From Akanthomyces muscarius (taxonomy: Eukaryota > Ascomycota > Sordariomycetes > Hypocreales > Cordycipitaceae), in assembly GCF_028009165.1 (NCBI RefSeq), contig NC_079246.1, positions 3,286,001 to 3,350,000 on the forward strand: a stretch of 64,000 nucleotides of DNA. The letters are read 5' to 3'. Within the stretch, counting starts at the first letter, position 1; each line of letters starts with the position of its first letter. The notes under the pieces were generated by a model. That model saw only the letters and a list, made by a program, of their open reading frames with translations. It was not told where the DNA came from and ran no database searches. The position numbers and the translations under genes were made by a program. This document shows positions 11,539 to 23,181 of the stretch, piece by piece.

Positions 11539-14500
11539 ATGCGGAATCAAGGTCATCTGAGTCTGCGAGGCGTCGCCTTGCAGGTGCTCTTCGCGGCCAA
11601 TGCCGTTGCCCAAACCCAAGCCGCTGTTCAGGCGATGCCGCAGCCGACCCTGGCCATTCCCATGCCCTCGACCGTCATAGATGGAGTCGACTACAGCATC
11701 CTCAGTAAACTGGCCGCTCAGCTGCCAGCCGTGCGCACCCCAGAGGACTCGCATAACGCCAATAACATCGCAGCTCGTCGCCTGGACGCCAGTAGCTCCG
11801 GTGGCGTGGAATCGCGCGATGGCACCCTCAAGGTCCTCATTGTCGGAGACTCCATGTCGCAGGGCAAGGAAGGAGACTATACCTGGCGATACCGCATCTC
11901 GCAGTGGTTCCAGAGCCAAAACGTTGGAGTCGATTTCGTCGGCCCATACAAGGGCACCCGCCCGCCGCCTGAAACTAAACCCCCATCTGCGCCAGCGCTG
12001 AAAGGTGTCAAGGCTGCCGATGCCGGTGTCCTGGCTTCTGGCGGCTATGCTGCTGGCATATCCTTTGATAGCGACCACTTCTCCATCTGGGGACAGGCGT
12101 GCGCCGAGGATGTCGGCCTCATCCGCGACGTGGTCCAAAACGGCCAACCGGACGTCATGCTCGTCATGCTGGGCTTCAACGATCTCGGCTGGTTTTACAG
12201 CGACGACAAGGGCCTCCTGCACAATATGCAAACCTTCATCTCCAACGCCCGAGCGGCCAAGCCCAACATCAAGATTGCCCTTGCCAATGTGCCCCAGCGC
12301 ACGTCGCTCGGCCGCGAGGACTTGCCTCAGAAGACGACCGCCTATAACAAGGCTTTGGTTGACGCAATCCCCAAGTGGTCTACTGATGAGTCTCCAATTT
12401 ACCTGGTCAAGCTGCAGGAAAACTACGACTGTAACCTCGGCGGCTGTCCCGTGGGCTACGACGGCTTGCATCCCAACGCCAAGGGAGAGTACCAAATTGC
12501 TCGCGCCTTTAGCTTGACCCTGGCCAACGACATGAAGATTGGAAGCTCACCCCTCGAGGTCCCTGGCAACATCCCAGGCCGGCCCGTCGCTGTGCCCTCC
12601 AACTTTCAGGTCACCAGTTCGCCGCAAGGCGTCACTGCGACTTGGGACAAGGTCTACGGTACCTACGGCTACAATGTGCGCTCGCGCATCAGTGGATACA
12701 CTGACTGGTCCGTTGGCAATGTTGCTATCAACCGCTTCGACACACACTGGCCGCTCGATGGATACACGTATGATATTCAGGTCCAGAGCGCCTGCGGCGA
12801 CGGCTGTGCGGGTGACTGGACGTCCGTGGGATCAGCCGTGGCCAAGCCTCAACTAGCCTCGGGACCCAAGAACGTCGAGGTCAGCGACGGCGGCTCTGGG
12901 ACACTGCACGTTACATGGGACTCTTCAACGGGCGATTATGCCGACTCTGTCAGCGAGTACTTTGTGCTAACCTGGGACCAGACCCAGCCCTGTGCCTGGA
13001 TTGGTGGCTACGCCTACCAAGGTAACTCGGCCGTGGTTGATGGACTTGTTGATGGCCACGAGTACTTTTTGGCCATCACCGCGTGGAACAAGAACGGCGA
13101 GGGCTTTCCCAACGTGCTCCCCAATCGTGTGATTGGCGGTGGCACTCCGGGAACTCCTCCCGTGCCCAGCATCCAGGCCATCGACGCTGCCACCGCGCAC
13201 TTGACGTGGAATGAGGTCCCTGGCGCTGCCGGCTACTACTTGTGGACGCGCAACGTGAATAAAGCCGGCGACGTGTCGGTCAGGCAGAATATTACGCGCA
13301 AGGGCAGCTGTGCCGATGTCGGCCTTTTGTTCCCCGGCGTCTGGAACTACGAATTCTGCCTGCAAGCCTTCAACGGTGACGACACGTCTCCCAAGGGGCC
13401 CTGCTCCACGGCGCCATCCCCCGTCAAGGGAGCCGCCATCCCCAGCTGTACCGCTGACGGAGCGAAGCAGTCGACCGGTTGTGCCTTTAACAACATTCCC
13501 ACCTTTACCGACCCCGGTCCTGGCAGCTCCATGCCGACAACGACCAAGGGCCCCAGCAGCCAACCCACTCACTTGGGGCCTCATCCTACTGGTACAGAGT
13601 CAGTATTGACTCCGACAGATTCCATCCGGCCTTGGCAGACGGTGGACTGCGGAAACAATGCAGTTACCAACCTTGACCGTGAAAGCGGCAAGACGTTGTG
13701 GGACGCACTCGACACCACCAAGGCCTGGTCCGACGTGACATCTTTCTTCATTGGCGACACTGAGCGTCCGGAAACTACAGAGTTCACCGAGGACGTGGCC
13801 AGATTCTTCAACATCACCACAACCAACTGGGGGTGCCGCAAGCTCGAATACCACGGTGATCAGGCCTGCAAGATCCCCATCGGCTGCCCCGACCCCAACG
13901 CACCTGCAGGCTGGGTGATTCTCAACAGCATCGCCGGTATTGAGAGGACCATTTCCAACCTCGCTGGGGCCATCAGTGACTCTGAGGCCTCTGTTTCGGA
14001 CCAGGTGGGTGGGATTGTCGATACGTTTGGCAATCTCCCTGACGGCAAGGTGGATGCTATTCTCGGCATGGTCAGCTTGGGTCTAGGCTTTTTAGCCGTA
14101 CCGGGCTTTGGCGACTTGCTTAAAGAGCTGAACACTCTGAGACCCAAGGCTGGTGATGCGGCAGCTGGGCTGAGGGACGCAGTGACCAACCTTGCAGGCC
14201 AGTCTACCTCGATCGTCAAACAGACCGAGGCTGGCGACCCTACTGCCATTAGCGAAGGCAACTCGCTCAAGGAAAACGTGCAGGGAATCATTCGTCTCTG
14301 GGAAGACACGCTCAAGGCATACAACGACCAGCTGTTCAACGGATCGCCCGAGTCCATCACCTCGATTCTCCACATCATCATTGATGGAGCCACCTTTGCG
14401 TCCGAGAGACCGGCCACGATTGATCTGCAGAAGCAGGTCGAGCGCGCCATATTTCCGCAGCTCATCTACCAAGCATGGACGCTCGGCAAGGCACCCCCAT

Positions 14501-15068
14501 TCATCCTGGACAGTGGCGACGACTGCAAGGCCGGAGACCCTCCTCCCAAGAAGACCCCTGCCAGCAAGGAGGGCTACGCTTGTGTCAATGGCAAGGCGTA
14601 TTACCTGACCAGCGCTCCTGGCACGTACTATACCAACCCCAACTGCTACCAGCATCCCGTGACGCAGTGCACTCCGACGGGATACAAGACTCTTCCTGGT
14701 CAAAAGTCTATCGACGGCAAGAGCTACGGCAACATTACTATTCAGGACTTTGTCGAGGGGTGAGTTGTTATTATCAAAGTACATAGCCGTAGGCTAACCT
14801 ATTAGGTCTGTCAATACGTGGAACTCTCGTGGACAACAGAACGGCGGAAGCAATGCCGATGACTTTGCCTCGAGTATTGTTGGTCAAATTTACGACAACC
14901 CTGGCGCCGAGTTTAAGATCCCTGGTGTCTTTGCTATTCCCGTCTGCAAAGACTCTGAGGCTCAATGTAAGTGGAATTGGTCTCATGGTCGAGCAGCTAC
15001 TAATTTGTCTAGTTAACTGGAAAGAGGGTCGACGCTCGGCCAACTTTCCATGCAACCCTTCAAAGTAA
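11539..15068 (+). CDS. Secreted SGNH/GDSL hydrolase with three FN3-like modules and a novel C-terminal region
   Basis: Exons 11539-14759, 14806-14966 and 15013-15068 give 1145 aa. Both introns are GT-AG and the exon sum is divisible by three. The hydrophobic N-terminus (to about residue 25) resembles a signal peptide. The SGNH domain (about 97-335) shows block I GDSMSQ (nucleophile Ser near residue 105), block III GFND and block V YDGLHPN (Asp-x-x-His), so the catalytic set is complete; it should be an extracellular esterase or acetyl-esterase. Three fibronectin-III-like repeats follow (about 350-640), then a Thr/Pro linker. The last 450 residues contain an Ala/Gly-rich hydrophobic helix and paired cysteines, and I recognise no family there. 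The last two small exons encode a conserved-looking cysteine tail. Substrate unknown. Flanked on both sides by NmrA-like genes. Confidence 0.88.
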
Positions 15069-16244
15069 GACTTCTAGGTAGGATTATACAGTTGATGTAA
15101 CAATCTTTGCTTTATAGTTTTATGAAATGAGTAGTTTAATCACTGCTGTTACTCTATTTTGATAACTTTTGTGCAAGCCGCTACGTGTAAACGCCCGTGA
15201 CATTCCTCAAAATGTAGCCACTAATCATGACCGTGAAAGTGGTAAGATGATATAAGATGCGCTCAACGTCGCTAAAGCCTAATCTTATTGACTTGTTGAT
15301 TTCATAAACGAAAAATGAGATACCTATCTCTCAAGTGGTGCAGTAAGGATGCAGCGTTGCGAAGGGAAAGTAACGGAGGTGGTTGGGGAGCGACCTAAAT
15401 TTGAGACTAGGCGGATGCTGCGCGTCGCCCAAGAAGGGCAAAGAACATCGCATAACTGCGCGAGATCAAAGGAGTGTTACCCAACAGCTTGCTATTTTCA
15501 GGCTGCTTAATATACTGCACGCAAGCTTTGCTTGTGGGCGCTAGGAAGCCAGCAACTCTGCTGACTTCCGTCTGGGCCGCTTGTCCAGCCGCTTATCACC
15601 ACTACCAGTTAGCTGTGGCTCGGATGGCGCTCAGTAAGCAGTAACAACGAAATTGATAATTTATGAGCATCGAGGTATTCAACAATCAGTTGATTCTGAT
15701 CCCAATATGGTGAGTCGGCATACTACTATTGGATGCATTATAGCCCACGTTCGGTGCGGGCGGCCATCTGCCTGACTGGACTGAGGGGTATGCTCGGAGT
15801 CTAGAGACGGATACTTTACCCAGAACTTGAAATGCCTAGCTTTATATGATCCCAAGTTCTTGAAGAAGATCACTTTCTTGTTTCAACATGGTTCAATTGA
15901 CGATAATTAGCTGTAGCATGCATACGTCATAGTGAGTCGCATATTACGAGCTTGTCGCAGATTCGGCTGCCGGTAGTTGAGCGTAAGCCCGTCACGATGA
16001 TGCTGTGATATGAAGGATTGTGTATAGGAAATGGATGAAGAAAATGTTCGTCGTTGATATTTCTCTGCATTAGCCAAAGGTCGGTCTCAACTGTTCTTCC
16101 TTACACCAATTGTAAACAATACACTTTGGTCAAATTCTACGAGCGCCATTTCGATTTCAATATTTTTCGACAGTCTACGATCTGCGACCGCAGACAGAGA
16201 TACAGGCATTGCCATAGAGCTTACTTTTGCATTCTAACAGGAAT
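15069..16244. other. Intergenic region
   Basis: Nothing convincing. There are only short open frames, none with protein-like composition. The last 200 nt are the promoter/leader of the NmrA-like gene at 16245. Confidence 0.5.
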
Positions 16245-17472
16245 ATGCCGCGCAAAATTTGTGTCACGTCGGTCGACGGCCACACTGGCTTCGCCATCGC
16301 AGAGCTCATCTTGCAGCACAGAGACTTTTCGCGAAAAGTCGAAGCCGTTGTGGGCCTTGCGCTGAATGCCGATTCGGAAAGGGCACAGGAGCTGCAATCT
16401 TTAGGTGCGCAGATTGTGCAGCACAAGCCTGGCCGCGTCCGCGAAATGGTCAAGGCCCTGCAGGGCACTGGCTGTGATACCATTTGCCTCGTGCCGCCAG
16501 CACATCAGGACAAGTACGATATTTGCCGCGAACTGGTCGAGGCGGCCAAAAAGGCAGAGATTACCAACGTGTTGCTCCTCAGCAGCGCCGGTTGTGACTA
16601 CGCGACAGCCGAAAAGCAGCCACGGCTTCGGGAGTTCATCGATCTGGAGACGCTTGTGCTGCAGTGCAAGGGCGATGCTAGCACGCCGACGGGCGGCTCA
16701 CCATGTGTCATTCGGTATGCATGCACACTTCAACTGCACACAGTAATCTATAGAGATCGAGTTATTAACAATCTTGATACAGCGCCGGGTTTTATGCGGA
16801 AAATTTACTGCTTTATGAAAAAATGGCCAAGGAAGAGTCTACGCTTGCCTTACCCATTGGCGAAAATCACAAATTTGCTCCGGTTGCTCTCGGTGTATGT
16901 AATACCAATCCTTGATTTCTCATTTTGTTGTCTCATGTAGCATGCTCATCACACCAATTACTTAGGATGTCGCAAACGTTGCCGCCCATGTTCTGACGGG
17001 AAGCGGCAAGCACGGTTTTGATGATCGGCATCGCGGACAGATGATGGTCGTTACAGGTAAAGCCGGCCCCTATGCGCTACTACCTCGCAAACCATTCTAA
17101 CTAATGACAGGCCCGTTGCTATGTGCAGGCGAGGAGCTCGCGACTGCAGCCAGCCAGGCGCTCGGAGCCGATATGAAATTTGAAAACATTTCAGAGTATG
17201 TACATGGCGCTCATCTGTGTGTGGTCCGTTACTCACATAATTAAAGGGCTGAAGCAAAGCGTATCCTCAAGTCTGAAAGTGACATTGATGCCTCGGAGCA
17301 GCAATACCTTCTCGAGTACTACAGCCTGGTCCGGGAGGGTAAGACAAATTACATCGCAACCACCGCCTTCCATGATGTGACTGGGGAGCACCCGACGGAG
17401 CCGACTGACTTTTTCACCATGTACAAGAGTGAAATGAGACCTAAAAAGGTAGCCAAGCGGAGCCACAAGTAG
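16245..17472 (+). CDS. Second NmrA-like Rossmann protein, five exons
   Basis: Exons 16245-16714, 16783-16894, 16966-17056, 17111-17195 and 17247-17472 sum to 984 nt, giving 327 aa; all four introns are GT-AG. The start VTSVDGHTGFAIAELIL is a variant dinucleotide loop in which the first glycine is lost (S-V-D-G-H-T-G). LLLSSAGCDYA and RAGFYAENLLLYEKMAKE across the first intron, DVANVAAHVLTG and YYSLVREG are typical NmrA/HSCARG landmarks. It is longer than, and only distantly similar to, the gene at 9930. It could be a redox-sensing regulator or an oxidoreductase; the weakened loop leaves NAD(P) binding uncertain. Confidence 0.87.
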
Positions 17473-18032
17473 GTGATGCATTGAGAAAGACTCGTTGTTT
17501 TTCGGTGCCAAGTCGAGTTTGCTGAACGCCTGAATATAGGCCGTCAGGCCTCGTTTGATGGATGAACTGTTTTTTACTTGGTGTAGTTGACTTTGACACA
17601 TCAATATATAACACACATTAACGGCTAATCTTCTTCAAATTGATACTCTGACGAGTTGAAATGTCCTCCACCCGATCCCGCGCCCATCCTCAATGTCGCA
17701 AACTATGCTTTCAATACCACTTACGGTGTTTCAAACATGTGATCTGCTATTGGTGGTTATGAATGGCGCCATGATCTAACCGTCTACAATACTGTAGCTA
17801 TGTAAATAAATCGTTGGAGTAACATAGTGTGATGCTTTCGCGAGTACCATCGTTTTCTAGAGACATCGACGCCTACCACCTTGACTAGAGGAGAGGCCCG
17901 CCAAAGTCGATAATGGCACACAACTAGCAGGAACTTGACGAGGTACAGGAACCCTTCGGACAAGGGAACATATTGCACAAATAAAAGTAGCGGAATCCAA
18001 ACCTCAACGTGAGTTTATTTGCCTTGTCGTTG
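17473..18032. other. Intergenic region
   Basis: 3' side of the NmrA-like gene. No coding sequence, repeat or RNA gene recognised. Confidence 0.5.
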
Positions 18033-18358
18033 AGTAGTGCTCCTGGAATTGTGGGCTCTGGATGGGGCTGGCTCGTCAAGGATGCAGCTGCGAGACCAAG
18101 GAGCAAGACCCCATGGTCGACGACGAGATTCCCATTTTTGGGGTGAACATGTGTGAGCATGCGTACTGCCTGCAGACTAGTCCTTATCTTTACAGTCATG
18201 ATATTTCGTCAATGCTGATATGTGCTGATCTAGAGTACCTGAACGGCAAGGCGCCCTATATTGAAAACATCTGGAAGGTTATCAACTGGAAGGACGCTGA
18301 GCGCCGCTACGTCGGCGGCCGCGAAGATGTCTTCAAGGCTTTCAGATCGTCAATTTAA
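18033..18358 (+). pseudogene. 5'-truncated, frameshifted Fe/Mn superoxide dismutase relic
   Basis: Only the C-terminal half of a manganese-type superoxide dismutase remains. One frame reads GSGWGWLVKD (18054-18083); the frame then shifts and continues as TKEQDP, IPIFGVNMCEHAYCLQ, then YLNGKAPYIENIWKVINW and REDVFKAFRSSI, ending at TAA 18356-18358. The metal-binding segment normally reads D-x-W-E-H-A-Y-Y; here it has N for Asp, Cys for Trp and Cys for the last Tyr, so the Asp ligand is lost. The former intron (about 18178-18232) no longer has a GT donor after CTGCAG. Upstream sequence matches no dismutase. I see truncation, a frameshift, donor loss and ligand loss, so this is a dead copy. Confidence 0.85.
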
Positions 18359-18586
18359 TAAATATCGCCGCTCTGTTGACTACTTCAATAAATATTAGGA
18401 TCCCGATATCCAAACAACAATATTGTAGGCTCCTCATCAATTCAAGTTCCCGTCCGCCACCAACTCACCTGTATCTGTCCGTCTCTCGTGTATACCACCC
18501 CGGCAATATCCCTCTCTCATTCACTCTCAGCCAACATTTGCCATTTACCCCACTGCGGCAAAGCATGAAATATGTCAATTAATGGC

Positions 18587-18718
18587 CACACGTGTCAATC
18601 TTCAATCAACAGACACATGTGCCCAAGAACAGTACCTTCAATCAATCTGTGCATGTGTCACAAGAAAGGACCTTCGACCAACGGGTACATGTGTCACAAA
18701 GACAGAATCTTTAATCTG
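18587..18718 (+). repeat. Four imperfect tandem repeats with an ACATGTGTCACAA core
   Basis: Units begin at about 18587, 18613, 18650 and 18686 (26, 37, 36 and 33 nt). Shared elements in order are the near-palindromic CACRTGTG/ACATGTG, CACAAGA, an A/G stretch, CCTTCAATCAA-like and CTG. The units diverge by substitutions, so this is an old duplication. Confidence 0.65.
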
Positions 18719-18783
18719 TATAAGATTGGCGTGACCCCGGTATCAGAAAGCTACATTTTAAGACAATTTGTATCGAAATGTTG

Positions 18784-18819
18784 TCGATCGAAACGCCGAT
18801 CGAAAAGGTGCCGATCGAA
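18784..18819 (+). repeat. Three spaced copies of CGATCGAA
   Basis: CGATCGAA appears at about 18785, 18796 and 18812, two of them preceded by GC or TGC, spaced 11 and 16 nt. It could be a transcription-factor site cluster or chance repetition in a young duplication. 300 nt upstream of the next start codon. Confidence 0.6.
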
Positions 18820-19036
18820 CGCCACTTTCGGCGCCACGTTGGCACTTTTCAGTGCACGAAGCGAGGCTAACCCTATTCAAGGTGTATGGATGCCTTGCAC
18901 ATCACAGCATCTCAATATGATACTGAGTAAAAGTGTTACGGCTAAGTAGCGAGAGGTGTCACAAGCGGCGAGACCACGCTCCTTTGTATATGTGCATTTC
19001 GTCAGAGACGGAATGCAGATCTATGACTGGACTGCG

Positions 19037-19044
19037 TATATATA
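19037..19044 (+). promoter_or_regulatory. TATA-like element
   Basis: TATATATA, 100 nt before the ATG at 19137 of the secreted serine-rich protein. Confidence 0.45.
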
Positions 19045-19136
19045 GACATAAAGATATCCAGAACTCCGTGAATTAATTGCTATCATCCTCATCAACGAGC
19101 TCGTCTTGCTACCCCATTCCCTTCTTTGCTCTCACA

Positions 19137-19723
19137 ATGAAGCTCACCTCCACTCTCGCCGTACTTGGCGCTGGGTACGTTTTCTCTACTCAACGACTCA
19201 CTCACTCTCTCCTTCTCGACTTACACCACGACAGCTACTGACACATCTACACAGCATCTCTGCCGTCTTTGCCAATAACGTGACCACCTCCGTGTACCAC
19301 GCTATCTCCAGCACGCTCCCTACCGGCACGCCTTTCTCATCCCTGATTCCGCACAACGCTACCGCCCCTGCCGAGAAGAGCAGCTGCGCGCACCGGTACC
19401 CGAGGGGACCGTCGTCGGCACACCCTGGCTACCCGGTGAGCAACTCGACGAGCATCGCCAGTGATTATCTCACCGGTTCAGGCTCCGTGGCGAGCCACAT
19501 CAGCAGCAGTAGCAGCGGCAGCAGCAGCGGCGGCGGCACGGCCCCCATCTCGACCATGGTCCGTTCCTCCTTCTCGGCATCCAGCGCCATACCCACCGGA
19601 ACGTCTTCATCCTCCAGCTTTACTGGGGGACACTCGCAGCCGACGACCTTCATCACCAGCAGTCGCAAGCCCACCTCTGTCTCCTCGTCCCAGAGCTACC
19701 TGACCCCGACGCCCCTCATTTAG
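19137..19723 (+). CDS. Small secreted Ser/Thr-rich protein
   Basis: Exons 19137-19174 and 19255-19723 (intron GT-AG, 80 nt) give 168 aa. The N-terminus MKLTSTLAVLGAG-ISAVFA is a signal peptide split by the intron, a common arrangement in fungal secreted proteins. The mature part is dominated by Ser, Thr, Pro and Gly, with polyserine/glycine runs around residues 100-115, and would be heavily O-glycosylated. There are three or four NxS/T sequons and only one cysteine. There is no hydrophobic C-terminus, so no GPI anchor is predicted. Likely a cell-wall or extracellular-matrix protein; no known domain. Confidence 0.8.
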
Positions 19724-19900
19724 GGTGAAGAGTCGCCGTCCTACGACTAAACACTGCTGAGGTTCCAGCGAAATCTCCTCAAAAGAACACAAATGTGAAA
19801 GCAGACGAAAGATAGTACAAAAGGCAGCTTAGTAACAATCACAGATTATTTTCTAAAAGTATGTGTCTAGATGCCCATGAGCAGCAGAGTTTTGTAGATG

Positions 19901-20890
19901 TTAATCGTCCAGTACATATCCCTCAGTCCCCTCATCAGACCTCGCAACAGTGATTGAGCTTAGGTCCAGACCCTCGATTGTTCTCACATTAACTGGTTGA
20001 AGCGCCATGTTCTTGTGATATACTTCCAGCACAACAGCTCGTCTTTCCGGCGCAAGCTGTCAAAGACGCTCGGGTCCGGGCCGTAGATACTCCCGAATAC
20101 AGACACCCCACAGTCCTTGCAATGAGGAGCGCCGCCATACCTTCTGCCGTGAATGTACTCAAAGGTGTGCTCGCGGCCGATCATGCGCACTTGATCTCGT
20201 GTGGGATAAACGCCTATATAAGCAGTCTGCCGAATGTGAGCGAGAATAAATGCACCGTATGCGGGATACGTACCCTGACACAAGAACTGCAGTTGTCTTC
20301 CTTCATTTCCTGCTCAGAGAGTGGAAAGAGGAGCTCAGCTCTATCCTTGCCGCAGTAACATGAGGCGGTTTCGTGCCCTTGGGGTTCGGACATGTATAAT
20401 TTGGCTATGATCTCAAAATCTCTTTTCGGCTCGTTGGTGGGTTTCATGACCAGATTTGACCTAAGAGTGTCAGCCTCACGTTGCTGCAATTGGCACAGAC
20501 TTACTCGAGCTCAAAAGGGTTTACGTCTTGGATGGCTCGGATGTTGACAGCGAACTGCCCAGCCATCGAACCACTCGTGTGCTGGCCAACAACCCCACTG
20601 GCGCAGTAATTACAAAACTAGTATCGCGCTTAGCGAGGCACCTCCCATAACGCTCCTCAGATTATTCATACCTTGTCTCGCAGCGACGTGGATTGAAACT
20701 CGGTTAGGCGGCTGTCGTCTCGTATCACGCAGAAAGCACCTTTCTCGGGGACTATCCAGAGGTATCCCTTCTTGGCGCACATGGCACAGTCGCAGGTGAT
20801 GGCACCGGTGATTTCCGGACTGTCAATCTCACATCGGTAGCGACCACAGTGGCAATTGCCCTTGTATGTGAGAATATTTTCCGTCGCCAT
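19901..20890 (-). pseudogene. Duplicated-GFA/CENP-V-domain protein with a one-base deletion
   Basis: Exons (minus) 20890-20672, 20617-20505, 20460-20274 and 20226-19901, all with GT-AG introns of 44-54 nt. The first GFA domain has CHC, CDCAMC and FCNYCASG zinc-type cysteines; the second has CYC, CSSC and HCKDCG. Such proteins are annotated as glutathione-dependent formaldehyde-activating-like enzymes, though the activity of the double-domain fungal group is not established. In exon 4 the frame after FGSIYGPDPSVFDSL breaks at 20045-20053, where CGCCG stands for an expected CCGCCG. One added base restores VVLEVYHKN, MALQPVNVRTIEGLDL and a proper C-terminus ending at 19901. Without it the protein stops at 19984. 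Recent pseudogene or a sequencing error. Confidence 0.82.
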
Positions 20891-21545
20891 TCCGAGATTA
20901 TGCAATATCTAATTATCGTGATCGATATTCTAAGAGGGGCAATGACAGTCTGAAGCCATTACCGCATTGTGAGCCTTATCCCGCATGCCCGCCGAGTTGT
21001 GGTACAGCGAGGCAGCCACGTTATCGCGTGGGCGGAAGGATCTGCTCCTTGCCGGGGAAAGGACGACAAGAGAGTCGGAGAAAGTCATCAAGGCCCACAC
21101 GGGTATTAATCGACTTGCTTATATGCCGACAAAGCAGCCGATGGGCGGCAACCTCTACCAACCGCTCACCAAAGTAGTAGAGAGTTCTTTGACTGAATCA
21201 AGGGGAAAGAAATGGAAGGAAATTTAGGAAAATTGTTTGCGAATTGCATATCTTTCGTAATTTATCCGACTTTTCTACGTCGCCGTCTGGCATGATAATA
21301 GTCCGGTGATTGACCATTGATCGCGGGCAGCTGGCATCTTTCTTCTCTAGGTAGTCTACTCTCTGCAGAAGGAATTCCGTAAATTCAGTAGGGAATCGCT
21401 TTTTTTTAATCTACGCACTGGCAACATTTCCGGTTCCGAGACATGAGGAGGATCATAGTGGTGCGGGGTTTATACGGCTTTAGCAATTGATTCGCTAACA
21501 TCTAAAAAAATAATAATACTTAACATGAGAACGTGAGTATGCGTT
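20891..21545. other. Intergenic region
   Basis: Upstream of the GFA gene and downstream of the regulator at 21546. No coding sequence or repeat recognised. Confidence 0.5.
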
Positions 21546-23166
21546 TCACTCTCGTACCGATAAACCGTCAAGATTGCTCTGCCACTCATGTGAGAATCTA
21601 CGCTTGGCAATCCATCGGAAAACCTCGTCAATATACTCTCTCTCCATACCCCCTTCCGGTAAACAGTCATACGCAAGCCTGAAAGGGAACGCTACCCGAG
21701 ATGCTAGGCCGCTAGGAACTGTTCGAGCAAAATAACCCATTATCCGGCAAATAGAACATGCGAGGCTGTATGTGTCAGGGAGCTCTGCAACTCTCGGCCG
21801 TGTATCGGCTGAAAAAACTAGGATAAGAGCAGCGTAATAATGACACATTGCCTGCGCAAGGACGGGGTCTGGGTAGACAAACGTAGTAGCATAAACAACC
21901 TCTCCGGTTATGCGATCCTGGCATCGAAAAATTGAGAGAGTATCCTCTATCTGGACTGGAAGTACTCTAGGCTGGCCACCAGGATACCGATCAGCCTTTT
22001 CTTGCTTCCAATGGTACAGGTCTTGTTCGATATTGGCCGCTAAAGTCCACGATTCTTGCTGCAGCCGACCGATTTCGACAGCTGATTTGGCACCTGAGCA
22101 ACTATTGATCTGGTCAACATATGATAAAAGCGCAGGTAGCTCGACCATATGGTCCAAGAGATCCTGTAAGAGATCTTTGGGCGTCGACCTGGCAGACCAA
22201 GGTGCATTTTTCCAGTCTGGTTGAGCAAGGAAAGTAGGAGAACGTGTGGTTATAGCCGCAAACACCTGGTAAACCTGTTAGCAGACCTGGGTGAGCTCGA
22301 TTTATGATGTATTATCGTACAAAATAACATCGCAACTCAACAAATAGACCATGAGCGATACCTGAGATATGGCGTTTAGCTCCACGAAACTCTAGAAGTT
22401 TCAAAATACCTAATAGGTGAGTGAGAAATCCATTTGCCCTTGTACGGCTGACACCCTAACGGCGATGAATTAGCCATGCGAACATTCTAATTTCGGATGT
22501 ACTCACCTCATATACTGCACACAGTATCGCCGCCCACAACACATCATCTGACCTGCTTCGCTCCGGGAGAGATATGGCGACCTGTAGGGACCTTAGGACG
22601 GACAAGTAGATCGTGTCTGCGGCGGAGAGAAGTCTCCTATCACCAATGGAACGACCGAATTGTGCGACCGAGACGGCAGCAAAGGAGTTACGAAGCAGAG
22701 CAGAGGAATATCTCGCTTTGGCCCCAACCCGCCAAATCTGATATGGCTGTCCAGCATGTATCCAGTGCAGAGGTTGCCAAGCTGACGGCATCTCTGGGCC
22801 GTAGGAATCGAGAAATCGTTCCAAAAAAACTTCCAAAACTGGTTTCGAGGACATAGGGATCGGGGAACCAGACCGATGATGATCACGGTGATCTGGTAAA
22901 GTTGGAGATTCTAATAGTCAGCCATAGCATTTTCCCTGAGCAAACTTTAAAATAGACATACCATGTTCCCGGTCGACCTTAGCAACGCTTGTATGACTAT
23001 CTTGGATTGACAATAAGGTCATATTTGCTGACTCAAGACGTGAAGTAACTTCAACGCGAACTTTTGAGAGTGCTTTGTCACGACACTCCAGTGGGGATGT
23101 TGGCTCGTCTGAAGTCGGCTCAGCGTTGATACTAACCGGAGTCGGAGGTCCGTCGATGGAATCCAT
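21546..23166 (-). CDS. Fungal transcription-factor (Fungal_trans_2/DUF3468-type) regulatory region without a zinc cluster
   Basis: Exons (minus) 23166-22962, 22910-22507, 22455-22321 and 22274-21546 give 490 aa; introns are 46-51 nt and the sum is in frame. Recognisable features of this family are KPVLEVFLERFLDSYG, the AAVSVAQFGRSIGDRRLL helix pair, GILKLLEFRGAKRHISG and TRSPTFLAQPDWK. These regions normally follow an N-terminal Zn2Cys6 cluster, but no cluster lies upstream in this model. The first ATG is 15 nt past the stop of the Zn2Cys6 gene at 23182-25327, and that stop overlaps a perfect GTAAGT donor. An in-frame splice from 23190 to 23108 would fuse the two genes into one protein of 1059 aa. 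Either a DNA-binding-less regulator or the C-terminal half of a fusion. Confidence 0.7.
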
Positions 23167-23181
23167 GGGGGTATTCGTTTC

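Larger units (their letters stand above)
18359..19136. other. Intergenic region with two short repeat clusters
   Basis: No gene. It contains the ACATGTG repeat cluster (18587-18718), the CGATCGAA cluster (18784-18819) and the promoter of the serine-rich secreted protein. Confidence 0.55.

Noticed and set aside
11524..12495. 323-codon minus-strand open frame opposite the SGNH hydrolase
   Set aside because: Antisense shadow; no motifs, while the plus strand has the catalytic blocks.
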